Origin: Liquidambar formosana
Taxonomy: Eukaryota; Streptophyta; Magnoliopsida; Saxifragales; Altingiaceae
NCBI GenBank assembly: GCA_039720395.1
Contig: CM077823.1
Coordinates: forward strand, 31,764,371 to 31,828,370
Direction: 5' to 3'
DNA: 64,000 nt
The position numbers were made by a program, and so were the translations under genes. Positions 47,400 to 58,567 of this stretch are shown in pieces. Each line of letters begins with the position of its first letter. Within the stretch, counting starts at the first letter, position 1. The notes beneath the pieces were generated by a model that did no database searches, had not been told where the DNA came from, and saw only the letters and a list, made by a program, of their open reading frames with translations.

Positions 47400-49198
47400 A
47401 AAAACCCATTAACATTTTTAAACGTTGAGTTTTGGGGCTCAGTCTTACAACTTTGTTTCTTTGTCTCCAAAATCCGACTCTGAGAAGGGCCGAGTTGACT
47501 CGGCTCAGAGCTGATTCATATTGCATTTAGTTTACTTTATTCTCGTTAGTCGTTACAACCGACTTAACTCAACTCAACTCAACACAACACGATCCTTGTT
47601 TTCCAAAATACATTATCTGTGTATTCTGGGTTTTATTTTTACAATGTTGAGTCAACTCGGATTGGTGATGACCTGTATGAACTTGGTGTGCTTTAGGATA
47701 TTTGTGGGTTGTTGTGATATTAAGAGAAGTCAGTTGTAATATGTGCTGATCTGGGTTAAGGCGCAGACTGAGTCAACTCATTGTGTATGTCCTTTTCCAT
47801 TTTCAAGTTTTGGACTAGGCTGAGCTGATTTATTGCATAATGTGGCCTAGCTTTTTTATTTTATTTGGTGCTGCTGCGAGTATATGTGGCCTAGTTAACA
47901 TGCATTTATTGTTACTTTAATTAACATGCATATGTGATTTACCCATTGCATATTTTGTTTGTTTTGGACTTTTATGCACTGAATTTTCTGATTCAGTGAC
48001 TTTCAGCTTAAGCATGTGTTTTGCTGTTTTTCAGCACTGAGTCGGTTAAGTCAAAGATTTTACATTAAAGTAGTATTCCTGTTAAGCATGTGTATTCCTG
48101 TTTTTTCAGCACTGAGTCGGTTAAGCATGTGTATTCCTGTTAATGTATTTGTGCATTTTCAAATAGGGCTACTTTTCAGGTGGGTTTGTGCTTAATGACT
48201 CAATTGTTTGGCATCATTTCCATGGGATGGGACTACATTGGTGTTTGAATAAAGTAAACAGATAACAAGAATGGAGCTTTTACCATGCCTTCCCATTCTT
48301 TTCTGATCATGGTTAAACATTTTGGCGTAGTTGGTTTCAAAAACTGAAATTGACGCTTGGCGAGTTGGCATATTCTAATAACTAATAAGTTTAGAATTGT
48401 TAATACAGAAAAGCCCAGTTGATTGCTTCACATGGTAGAATAGAATGGGATTTTATTTATTTTGTGATAAAGTACAGATATTATTAAAAAGATGGGCTTC
48501 TATTTACAGTGTGTTATGTTTTATTATTTGTTTTCTTTATTAATATGAGCAGTTATAGCTTCTGGTTATGTTAGGCTGATGCTAACTTGTGCCATTTTGT
48601 ATACAGCAGAGCATTTCTTTTGTTAGTCTTTTGGCATAAGACAACTATTCAAGTGGTTGGCAGGAAGAAAGGATATAATTTCTAGAAAAAGAAGGGGTTA
48701 GATGTCTTATATGGAATGAAAAATTGTTCTTAATTAGGGGCATGAGTAACATGGAACTTGAGATGGGAATCACCATTAGAAGAGCCTCTATGAGCTTTTT
48801 CCATCAATACCTTGGCGCTATGGAGTTGTTAAAAAAGGAGGATTAACTAATAGTGGGTTATAATAGATACTGTTACCATTCCTTTGTGCCATTTACCACA
48901 AATTTAGAAACAAAAGTTGAATAATTTTGGTATTGTAGTTTTGTTTTAGCTTGTTAAACCATTCAAATGAATACATTATCATGATAACTGAATAAAATGA
49001 AAATGTGTTTTTTTCCTTAGATAGCTTGTCATGAATGGCAGCTATTCAAGTTGATTTGCTGGTAGTCTTTCAAACAATGACTCTAGAATTTCAATGAAAA
49101 TAACCTTTTAAGAGCTTTGATCTCCAAAACTTTTGTGCTCCTAAATGTGTGAAAATTGAGGATTTGCTAATAATGGGTTAGAATAGGTATTACTACTT
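47400..49198. other. Intergenic or long intron
   Basis: T-rich sequence without coding motifs. A short segment with AGCACTGAGTCGGTTAAG is imperfectly repeated two to three times at 48030-48145. Confidence 0.4.
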
Positions 49199-49303
49199 TT
49201 TTTTTAATAGTACAATGGGAGGGGTTCGAACCCTTGACCTATCATACTCTTACCCTTTACCCCCACCCTCTCTCAACACTAGGCTAGCCCTGTTGGCGTT
49301 ACT
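49199..49303 (-). mobile_element. tRNA-derived SINE
   Basis: On the - strand the repeat has an A-box-like AGCCTAGTGTTGAG followed by a B-box GGTTCGAACCC about 50 bases later, and ends in an A-rich tail. The same unit, truncated, is at 27541-27605. Box spacing and tail fit a plant tRNA-derived SINE. No tRNA cloverleaf is present. Confidence 0.6.
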
Positions 49304-50940
49304 TCTTTAGTAGTATACTTTTGGCCCTTTGGTGAGAAGTTTGAAAAGAATTGTTGAATAAATTGGGTGTTGTAGTTATATTTTATCTTGTTCAACCATA
49401 GGACGTATCTGGTACATTATTATAAGAGCCAAAAGAGGGGATAGACCTTAGGTATGTATCTGGTACACTATTATGAAAGCCAAATAAGGTAAATTAGTTT
49501 TTTGGTTTACCACCAAAGACCATTTTTTTTTTTATGATACTTTCAATAGGGATTTTTTTTTTTTTTTCTTCAATAGTTCATTGGCTGATATCGATGACAT
49601 TAGTTTTTCTAAATGCAAAGTTACTATGCATGACCCTAGTAAGATTTAGAAAAGAGGGGTTTGTGGCCTATTAGCTCCAATTGTTTTCCTAGATAGACAA
49701 GAATTAAGATAATACTTTAGGTGGACTTGATTGGTAAGCCAAGATTTTGCATTGTCATTCTACAACAAGGATGAGAATCTTTTTTGCAATTTGCTTTCTC
49801 TTAAGTAAAATTTAGCTCTCTTTTAAGTTCTATTTTTCTTATTTCTAGATGTATTTTCATACTCCCTACTTTATGCACATTTCAAATTTCTAATTATTCA
49901 AAGTTAGCTCTAATCATATTCCTTTAATTTTAAGTTAACTTATATTAGATTTAATATTGTTTTATTTTAAATAATATCAATAAATATAATAAATATACCA
50001 AGTACATGATTTTGGTTCTCGGGTTTGACGGGTTGTGTGCAACCAATGTTACTTGGAGCGTGGTTCGCTCTGGTACGTGGTACGTGGTATGGGTATAGGT
50101 ACGATGCTTTGTTGATATGTGGTATGTTAGGGGGCGGCTTAATTCGTTCGCTATGGTACGTTAGACGGTATGTATGTGTAGCTATGTATTCCCCATTTAC
50201 TGAGAGAGATTCATTCGAAATATTATGAAAATTGAAATTTTAATTAAATTTAAATATTGAATGATTTTGGAAATTGAATTATATAGAGAATTTACTAACA
50301 TTTTATAGTAGTTTAAAGTCTCAAAAAATTGCAAATAATCCTAATTTGAGTTTTAAAGTTGTAACTTTGCAAACAAAAGTATGTGTGTGTGTGTGTGTAT
50401 GTGTCCTTTACATTTCGGGACGCTAAAAATGGAGATTCGGATTGCGAATGAATCGCATTTTGGGTTGGGACCCTAGATCGCGGTTCGAAGAGTGGTTAAG
50501 AGATCCCGGTAACATTGTGCGCAACATTTTCCTAGGCTAATCTATATTAAATTATATTTGGCATTTTACAACCTAAGGCCAACCAACTAATTAAAAATTG
50601 TTGCCCAAGCTCGCCCAAATTTTGGCTTGAGTGTCAGAATTTGCAATTTGAGCACGCCCAAGTTGTACCCCTACTCACCCTAACTTTAAAAATCTCATAT
50701 TTGTTGCGTTGATTCTAACGGGTCATTTGAAAATATTATTGGAAAATTTGAATATTTACTTAAATTCTTTGGATTTTTAAGATAATAATCATTAAGGTTT
50801 GGTTCACTTTTGACATTCTAATATGAATTTTTGTTTGTGCTTGTAGGTCTATTATTAACTGGCATTGGGAATGGGTGGTGTAGGAAAGATAAAGGTATGC
50901 TTTTTTTGATGTTATAAGTTATAAATTTATAAGTTATACA
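49304..50940. other. Intergenic
   Basis: No gene is supported. At 50060-50190 there are many GGTACG or GGTATG words (TGGTACGTGGTACGTGGTATG and similar). A short TG run is at 50382-50402. Confidence 0.4.
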
Positions 50941-53900
50941 TTACTGTCAACTTGCACCATCAGTTTGCTGAAAATAGTAAGCACTTTCTTTAAATGAAAT
51001 CCTTTCTGAATGATGATTATTTATTTAGAATTTATAGAAATTTTGAGTGGCACCATTCTAATTTTTTTATAATAAATATTCTGATTAGATGCAATGGTGG
51101 AATTAGTGAAATGGAAAAAAAAAAAAAAAAATCTAGAATATCAATGTGTGTGTGCATGCGCTCCTTGTGCATATATTCTAAAGTTTGCTTCTTAACCATC
51201 CCTCATGATTTCCTCAACGTTTTCCGATATCCAAATTGAGTCTAAAGGAAATCTACGGTGCGTGTATATGATTTGCTTTCTTCATTATCTCCCACACCTT
51301 ACATGTGTGGTTTGGTTTACAGCCAGTTCCAGCTGGTGAACTTTACAAATACCTGGAAGGATTAGCATGGCAGAAGATGTTCAAATATAAATAAAGGAAA
51401 ACCCTTTTGGACAGCCTGCTATAACAGAGTTTACCTTTAAGGATGCAGCCCCTAAATGTATGTTTCCATAGACCCTAGTTCTTCCACTCCCCAGTTTGCA
51501 TGTAGTTAGGTTCAATATTTATATAATACATTGGAAGTGTAACTTCTTTAACTGGACGTAAGTGTATTGGTCATCTGACGTTTTATTTCCTTTCAGTTTT
51601 GCTACTTTAATGCATCGATGCCTGAATTCCATAAAGCGGGGCTCTCCCAAGGAGATTTGCTTAGCTTCTCATGTCATTGGTTGGTACATTAGTCTTAAAT
51701 CGTGCTTTTCTTTTGGTCTTTTGCATTCACTTTAAAATGACTATATATATAATTTTTTTACAACCATCTGCAGGATTGTTGGCTATCACCATTGGTTGCG
51801 GCGATAATGCACATGAACTATTTGAAGAGTCACTTCCTCCACTTTCACAAGCTCTCAAACATGGGGCTGAGGCAATAAAGGTATCAGTTGTATACATAAT
51901 GGTTGAAGCTAATAAATTCCATAGTTCTCTAGTTCTGGGAAATATTTTTGAAGACAGAATAATTTTTTCATGGACTATGTAATGCTTTACTGTAGATATT
52001 GGATTGTTTGGCTATTGTGACTTTCGTCGGTGGACATAATTTTGAGGAGATTGAAAGATCAATGCAAATCATATGGCAATTCATTCATCCAGGATTGGGC
52101 TCTAATGTATGTACTCTATCTAATGCCTTTATATTTGAAAATCATTTGATCTTTCCATAATCATTGTGAAAATTTTCTTAAATTTAGAAAAATTCATGAA
52201 TAGTGACATGTTCATTAGGAATGTGCAATTTAATATTTGCATTTATAACTCCACAATTTGATGATTTTATTGATGATGAGATTGTTACAAGCAATCATAG
52301 AATTGCTTGTAAAGTTCTCAAATTATTTCCTATTATCTGTGAAAGGATAGCATCTGCTACTGATGCTGCTACTTTCTTAAATACATTCTTGATCTGTTTC
52401 TAAATATCACAACTTTTTTTCACTACGCTTGCCTGAGAAGTTTTAGATTTTGAATCATCCCTTTTTTTTGGTAGCAATATTTTGAATCATCCTGATGCTA
52501 AGAATTACTGAATGCCAAATATCTCATTATTATAGTACTCTATATATTGCTCTTGATTTGTGAAATGATTGATTGATGCTAATGGTGTCTTGATCTCTCT
52601 AACGGAAGCTAAAATGATGTTTACTTCTTAGGTAGTTATGAGCATGTTCTGTGTGTTGCAATTTCTGCTTGGTCACTTCTTCTTACAATGATGGATGGAT
52701 GGAAGCTTAGCTACAAATACTAGAAAGGGTAAAGTGGAACTGTCATATGGACTATACATACCCATTATTGGCTAGTTTTTAAAATGTTTTTGAATAATGT
52801 GACCTTTTATTTAATTGTTTAGCTTATTTAATTGCGTGTCACAATAATTCACATATTGAAAATAATATCTGAATTATATATAATTTTAGAATTGCAAGTT
52901 TGCAACCCATTCTTTCCTCTTTTCTACTTATAAAATGCTTTTGTTTCTTCCTTCTTTTTTTTAATTCCTTTTTTCTAAAGTCATTCCCGAAATGTTTGCC
53001 AAATTTTTGGTACAACTGGCTTCCTGACTTCTTCATGATATTCATTATGGAATCCTGACATAAAATTTTCCCACGGCATCCTTTACTATGAACATAACTT
53101 CTTATGTCTGGCTAGCCGTGTAAAGAATTAACATGTATGTTTTGCAAATCTGGTACAGGGCAATATCTTACTTTTTGGATAAACTAGAGGACAATGAAGA
53201 ATCTGTCCGGGTTGCTGCTGTTGCAGCCTTAGGATTGATTGTTGAAACCGGTTGTTTGGAAAAGTTCTCAAGTGCAGCAAAGGTTTCAAGTGATAAATCT
53301 ATTCATGAAGGGAACACTTCCCAAAGCGGATATTCATCTATTCAAGAACTAAGGGATAGAATCTTAAAGCAAGTAAGAAAAATTTGTGGAAGCAAGTGAT
53401 GAAAGTTCATCTAGTAAAGTTGTTGGCAAATTAAGCAAGGGAGATTGGGATGGTTTGAAATTTTTCCAAGTACTGCTTTGTTCTCTGTGTGTTTGATTGT
53501 GCAATTTAACTGACATACTAATAAATCATTTGAATACCAGGATGGTTATTGTCATGAAATCTCTATGAAGATAGGTGGACAAAGACTAACATTATCAACA
53601 TGGTCCCAATCAATGTAGGTACTACTACAACTTTTCTTGTAATTATGCTTCTTATGTTCTGTATGTATATATATATATATTTGCACGCTCTAAAAGACTT
53701 TTGACACTCTATCTTTCAACAGCTTAGCTTTCTAAAGTGTTTTCTAGGTGTTGGATTTGTCAAACACATGCTGGTTGGTTTTTTCCCCCTATCGTCTTCT
53801 CTACATTTCCTTGGAGATATTATTGTTATTCTATAGTGTAAATAAAATCTTTGATTGTTTGATAGGAAAACAATCTTCTTCACAACGTCTTTGAATTTAC

Positions 53901-55365
53901 ACCAACAAGAAATCTTTGATTATTTGCTCGAGTATTGTGAGTAGTACATGATTGAGTGCAAATTTTTCATTTTTCTCTTTTATAGCAATTTTATCTTTTA
54001 AATCAAACACTGCTGAGAGTCTTTTAAAACGTTAGGCATATGCTGATATATATATATATATATTTTTTTTTTGATTTAAATGTTTCTAATGTGCATTGAA
54101 ATTTATAGGTTTGTGTTCAATTTTATCTACCTGAAGTGAGGAAGCGAGATTGCTCTCAGGTACCTTTTCTGTGTTCATGAAAGATATTAATAAGATGATG
54201 TAAAATCATTTTGATTGTTTTTCATCTTGAATTATAATGGTGGTCTTTGCTATTGTATTATTTCTGCCAATCTGCCTATGAGATTATGGTCATTATTTGT
54301 CTGTTTGTTAGCAAGAAAGGTGGAACATGCATGGCCTCATTAGAAATCATTCCTTGACCAAAAAAGTATTTGTTATTTGGTTTCCATTAAACAAACTGAT
54401 TTTAAGCATATTTTCAAGATCGTTTTTTTTTGTAGTGAACCTCTTTCATAGAAATCCTTATTCATATTGTGTTGATTATGTAGAGGAAGATTGTACACAA
54501 TCAGGTGGAAGGAAGTTAATTATGGTTCAGTATATTTGTTACTATTTGAAGCCACTGCTTTACAAGAAAATGGAATTTAGTGCAATGAACTGAGCCCAAG
54601 AAAATTTGTTAATATGTTGTTTAGTAGTTCTTTTTTAAGTAATCTTTTGCAATATTTGCATTGTCAAATGTTTCTTGATATTGGATTGTTGAAGCAACTT
54701 TGTTTATTATAATTTTTTTATGTATTTTTCTTTTCCTGTTTCTGCTTTAAAATTCAGAGAAAATATTATGTATCTTGTAACATTGCTTTCAAATTAAAGT
54801 TTAATCATGCTGTTGAGTCTGTGTCTACCCATGTTCTACTCTCTTTAGAGAGAATTTTCAAGTCACCCAACTCTTTCCTGAACAAGGCAAGGACACAATT
54901 ACTGAACAAGCATCGCATGTTATCACAGGTAGTTTCTTCTTGCGCTTCCTCATTCACTTTAATGCATCTAGTGCTCTCTTCTATCCTACCAACAGTGCAT
55001 TAGGGTTATAATACCACCCACCTAAGGTGCACCTTTCTTAGTTTTAAATGTACAGGAGTTCTCCTCATCCCTATCCCATTATTGAACTTGACAAATGGTA
55101 GTTTCTTCCTAAGCTACCTTCTTTTAGGAATTAAATGAAGCAGTTTGGCATTGCTTGATGTTGTAAAACTTTAGCACGATCAAGAAGCTTACTAGAAATG
55201 TATAAATTTAATCTGAGGGCGTATTTTGTTAATTTTCTTCCAAACATATCCTTTAAATGCTATTACATTTTTCATTTGCTAATCAGTGTTACACTTGTTG
55301 CTTTTCGTGTTTAGGGGAGGGACTTGGGTCACTACATGGTTGATAATGGAAGCGAAGCAGCGTAG
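50941..55365 (+). pseudogene. IFRD/SAT32-like gene, copy C, truncated and broken
   Basis: Copy C follows copy A almost base by base from mid-exon (TTACTGTCAACTTGCACCATC at 50941 = 6860 in A). Exon equivalents are 50941-50976, 51597-51679, 51774-51880, 51996-52106, 52633-52729, 53158-53456, 53542-53618, 53725-53775, about 53866-53910, 54108-54158, 54850-54928 and 55315-55365. Lesions: the first exons are absent; one base is lost at the first exon end; a ~280-bp insertion sits in the first intron (51200-51477). Others are a 13-nt deletion near 52645, TAG for TGG at 52721-52723, a 2-nt deletion near 53384, and TAG for CAG at 53616-53618. About 0.3 kb is also deleted from 53910, removing part of an exon and its donor. 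No functional product is possible. Confidence 0.9.
51200..51477. other. Insertion in copy C absent from copy A
   Basis: Copy A runs directly from AACCATT to CTTTCACTCCCC (7111-7130), while copy C has ~280 extra bases here. Within the insertion, TTTGGTTTACAG followed by CCAGTTCCAGCTGGTGAAC looks like a splice acceptor and an exon start (PVPAGELYKYLEGLAWQ). Origin unknown. No inverted ends or clear target duplication were seen. Confidence 0.6.
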
Positions 55366-55671
55366 AAAATTGAGCGCAATTGTTGCTTACAAATTTTGTT
55401 AGCAATGAGAACCTTTAAAAGTTTGAGTTATAGTCTTGTTTTTTTATTTTTTATTTTAACAATTTGTTCCCAATATTTATTTTTACAACTGGCAAGGATT
55501 CAACTGGAGCCAGTTATATACACTTATACCAGAGTGGGCATGGGGTTTGTACCCATAATCTCATACTTGAGAGGGCGTCGGCTTTTATCATTATTTCCTG
55601 GTTCATAGTTCTTTCATTTATATTGTGACTGAACAATAAAGATATTCATAATTGTTTGGATCATGGATCTC

Positions 55672-55694
55672 TCTCTCTCTCTCTCTCTCTCTCT
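55672..55694. repeat. (CT)n microsatellite 3' of IFRD copy C
   Basis: CT run equivalent to 11707-11740 in copy A, but shorter. Confidence 0.8.
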
Positions 55695-56103
55695 TTAGCT
55701 TTTGAACAATAAACTGGTCTAGAATGCTAGAATGGAGACTGTTCTGTCATTCTGATTGTGGTAACTGCCATGTTGGGGTTTGGTTTACCTTCCAAAGTGC
55801 CCTTCGAAAGAATGGATGTACCCGTGTATGAACAATGCTATGCCTGGCCTGGTCTTGAAGAGAGCTTGGATATCAAAAGCCTGAAGATCAAGGATGATCA
55901 GATCCCAGGCCCAGCAGAGTAAATATTCATGCATATTCTTTTTCTTTTCCCTTTTTCCCATTACATAGTAGACAAAACATGACTAACATCAGGTATGGAT
56001 ATGGGAAGAATTCATTAAACCAGTAAAACAATTCACATGGTAAGATAATCATTAATTAGTTGCAGAACACACATTTTCCTAGTAAACGTCGGCTTTCTTA
56101 ATG

Positions 56104-56518
56104 CTATGGCACAAACATTTTTTCTTGACACATGCGTCTCCATGCCTGGGGATGGTACTCATTTTCTTCCAACGCTGTTGTTCGGATCAATACAACAACT
56201 GGCACACAGCGACTGCATTGGTCACACTTGGAATGGCAAGTGTGACCAATCTCATTCCCTTCTCAATTCTTCGTTTAAACAGGTTCTCGTCGTTTGCACT
56301 TGACCTGCCATTAGCCTAGGCAAAATTTGACAATTAAACAAAATATTTCTATACTGATGCTTGACAAACCTATATAGTAGAAAGTGCAGGGTTGAACTTA
56401 CTGGTGCACGTGAAGGAGAGCTGGGTAGGTTGTAGCGCGAGTGAACGGGGCATGGAGGAATGAAAATGGTGAGCAAGAGGGTGATGATTAGTGTAGTAGG
56501 CTTTACTTTCTGTTCCAT
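56104..56518 (-). pseudogene. EPFL (epidermal patterning factor-like) secreted peptide, copy C, broken
   Basis: Exon 1 (56402-56518) opens with an ATG and a signal peptide ([19 protein letters not shown]) and ends at a good GTAAG donor. Exon 2 (56104-56315) starts after TTTGCCTAG and joins in phase, with a spacer leading to a dibasic FKRRIEKG segment, then CHSKCDQCSRC and EYHPQAWRRMC up to the stop at 56104. Two lesions are visible relative to copy A. Seven net bases are missing just before the first cysteine (near 56240), shifting the frame. The fifth cysteine is changed to Arg (RRMC instead of RCMC). Unlike copy A it retains the start codon and the splice donor. It is convergent with IFRD copy C. 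Confidence 0.75.
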
Positions 56519-57180
56519 TGTTCTAGATGTTTTGGAAATGGCTTCTCTCTGAGATTTTTATGCAGAGAGATCCCTTACCTCTCAATTGAACTGGTCTTTT
56601 ACAAGAAGCTGGCAACATGGGGTGGTTGGATAGTTGTTTGATACTTCGTTTACAACATAGAAATGGTCAAGGTGACCCTCACGTGTAGGTTGAGATTCTA
56701 TGATTCTATGCATCATCCTCAATGACACTAGTAGAAGTATAGCACATGCATGTCACAGCAAGGGTTTTCATGGGATCTTTATGATTAACATTCTTTGTTT
56801 CATTTCTTTTCCTGCATGCTTGGCAATCAAATGGTGATCAAGCGTTTTTTTTTTTGTTGGTGGGGGGTTGATTATTTCCATGACATGATTATGATGAAAA
56901 ATAAAGGAAATAAAACAAGAAAAAGAAAAATTAACGCCTGTTTGGCCACGTAAAACTATTTTGAGAAATATATTTTCAGAAAATCAGTTGTGGTTTTATG
57001 TTTCTTTAACATAAAACAAAAAATCGAAACCGAAAACATTATTTTGATATTCTCTGAAAATGAGTTGTTTTAGGAAAAATTTCAAGAAACTAGTTTTGGG
57101 GAACACAATTGGTATTTTCTGGAATGGGTGAAATCTGAGAACAGAAAATTAGTTTCAGAATAATAGGCCCCTCAGCATGA

Positions 57181-57218
<38 letters not shown>

Positions 57219-57556
57219 ACGTTTGTTATATTTGTTATTTCTAATGCATTATTATAATAGAATGCGTGTTTAAATTGAGATAGAGAATGTATTTTCTTCC
57301 ATATTGTTTACTTGGGCAATGCCATACAGCCCAAGTCAGGAGGATGATGGGCAATCCAAATTTGGTCCTCCTTATGGACACATTTCACCACTTGTCCAAA
57401 AATGGTAAAAAAAATTGATCGTGTGTTGCTGACTCTAAGTTTATGTGATTATGGGCATGTGTTCATGTGTTTGTTTTTGCATGTTCACAAATTAATGTGA
57501 AAACAAATACATTCCATATATTCGTATCTACGTATTCAAGTGTTTGTATCTTTGTG

Positions 57557-57597
<41 letters not shown>

Positions 57598-58075
57598 TTA
57601 TGGGATGTAATAAAATATGAGTAGAAGTGGGTAAGGAAGAGTATGTTCCACTTCACTAGAAGAGGTTGTTTGGCGAACTTGAAAACCTGGTCAGCTGAGG
57701 ATAAGTCTAACTAGTTTTGATTTCATATTGTTTGGTAAGTTTCCTTTTCCTACTAAATAGTTCAGGTTTGTTATGAAAATAAGACATAAATACAGTTATT
57801 TTCAAACTAACTATGAGTTGGATTATTTAAAAACTAGATAACAGTTATAGGTTAGACCCAGTTTTATTCAGTTTTTGAAATTCCCAAACAGACCCTAAGA
57901 GGCAAAGTATTATACTATTATCCCTTTTTGATTTGGTTTGCTTCTCATTTTTATCTCAACATGTCGGAATTGGATTTTGTTCATAGGCTATCATGCGGAC
58001 TGAATGATGTGGAACCAATTACTACTTATTTTGTCTAAAAGATTTTAATAACCTTATTGGACATGAAGGGATAAA
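56519..58075. other. Intergenic
   Basis: Sequence 5' of the EPFL copy C start, so it may include the ancestral EPFL promoter. (TA)n runs lie at 57183-57214 and 57558-57591. No gene was recognised. Confidence 0.45.
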
Positions 58076-58092
58076 GCTGGAGTAGCTCAGTT

Positions 58093-58125
<33 letters not shown>

Positions 58126-58149
58126 AAGGTTCAAGCCCTTCCTCTAGCG
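58076..58149 (+). tRNA. tRNA-Asn (GUU)
   Basis: Seventy-four bases fold as a full cloverleaf. The acceptor stem GCTGGAG pairs with CTCTAGC (one G-U). The D-arm has AGCTCAGTTGGTTAGAGC. The anticodon loop is CTGTTAA with anticodon GTT. The T-arm GAAGG-TTCAAGC-CCTTC is fully paired. The sequence is very close to the standard nuclear plant tRNA-Asn. No CCA is encoded, there is no intron, and a T-rich stretch after the gene (CCCTTTTTC, about 58156-58164) can serve as the Pol III terminator. Confidence 0.93.
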
Positions 58150-58160
58150 GTTTATCCCTT

Positions 58161-58411
58161 TTTCTTCCATGAATAATTGAATCATCTCACTCAAGTTTTA
58201 ATTCTAAAACAGTAAGAAAAAGGCTACTATTATATTATCTTAAAGACATCTCATCATTAATACATTAAAGACAAGGATCATTTCCTTTTTCTTCCATGAA
58301 TAATTGAATCATCTCACTCAAGTTTTAATACTAAAACAAGAAGAAAAAAGCTCCCATTATATTATCTTAAAGACATCTCATCATTACTACATTAAAGATA
58401 AGGATCATTTC
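58161..58411. repeat. Tandem duplication, ~127-bp unit, after the tRNA
   Basis: TTTCTTCCATGAATAATTGA starts at 58161 and again at 58288. Both copies continue through ATCATCTCACTCAAG, TTATATTATCTTAAAGACAT and AAGGATCATTTCC with few differences. The first unit starts within the tRNA terminator region. Confidence 0.9.
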
Positions 58412-58525
58412 CATTGTACTGGATGATTTAGTAAAATCTAGACCGTTTATATCATGTGAAACCCACCAAAACGTCCAGACAAACCATATAATAGTACTAG
58501 CTAGTTAATTCTATTTACTTATTTA

Positions 58526-58560
58526 GTGGTGGTGGTGGTGGTGCTGCTGCTGCTACTGCT
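58526..58560. repeat. (GGT)n(GCT)n microsatellite
   Basis: Compound trinucleotide run immediately 3' of the xylosidase stop codon. Confidence 0.8.
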
Positions 58561-58567
58561 ATGTATA

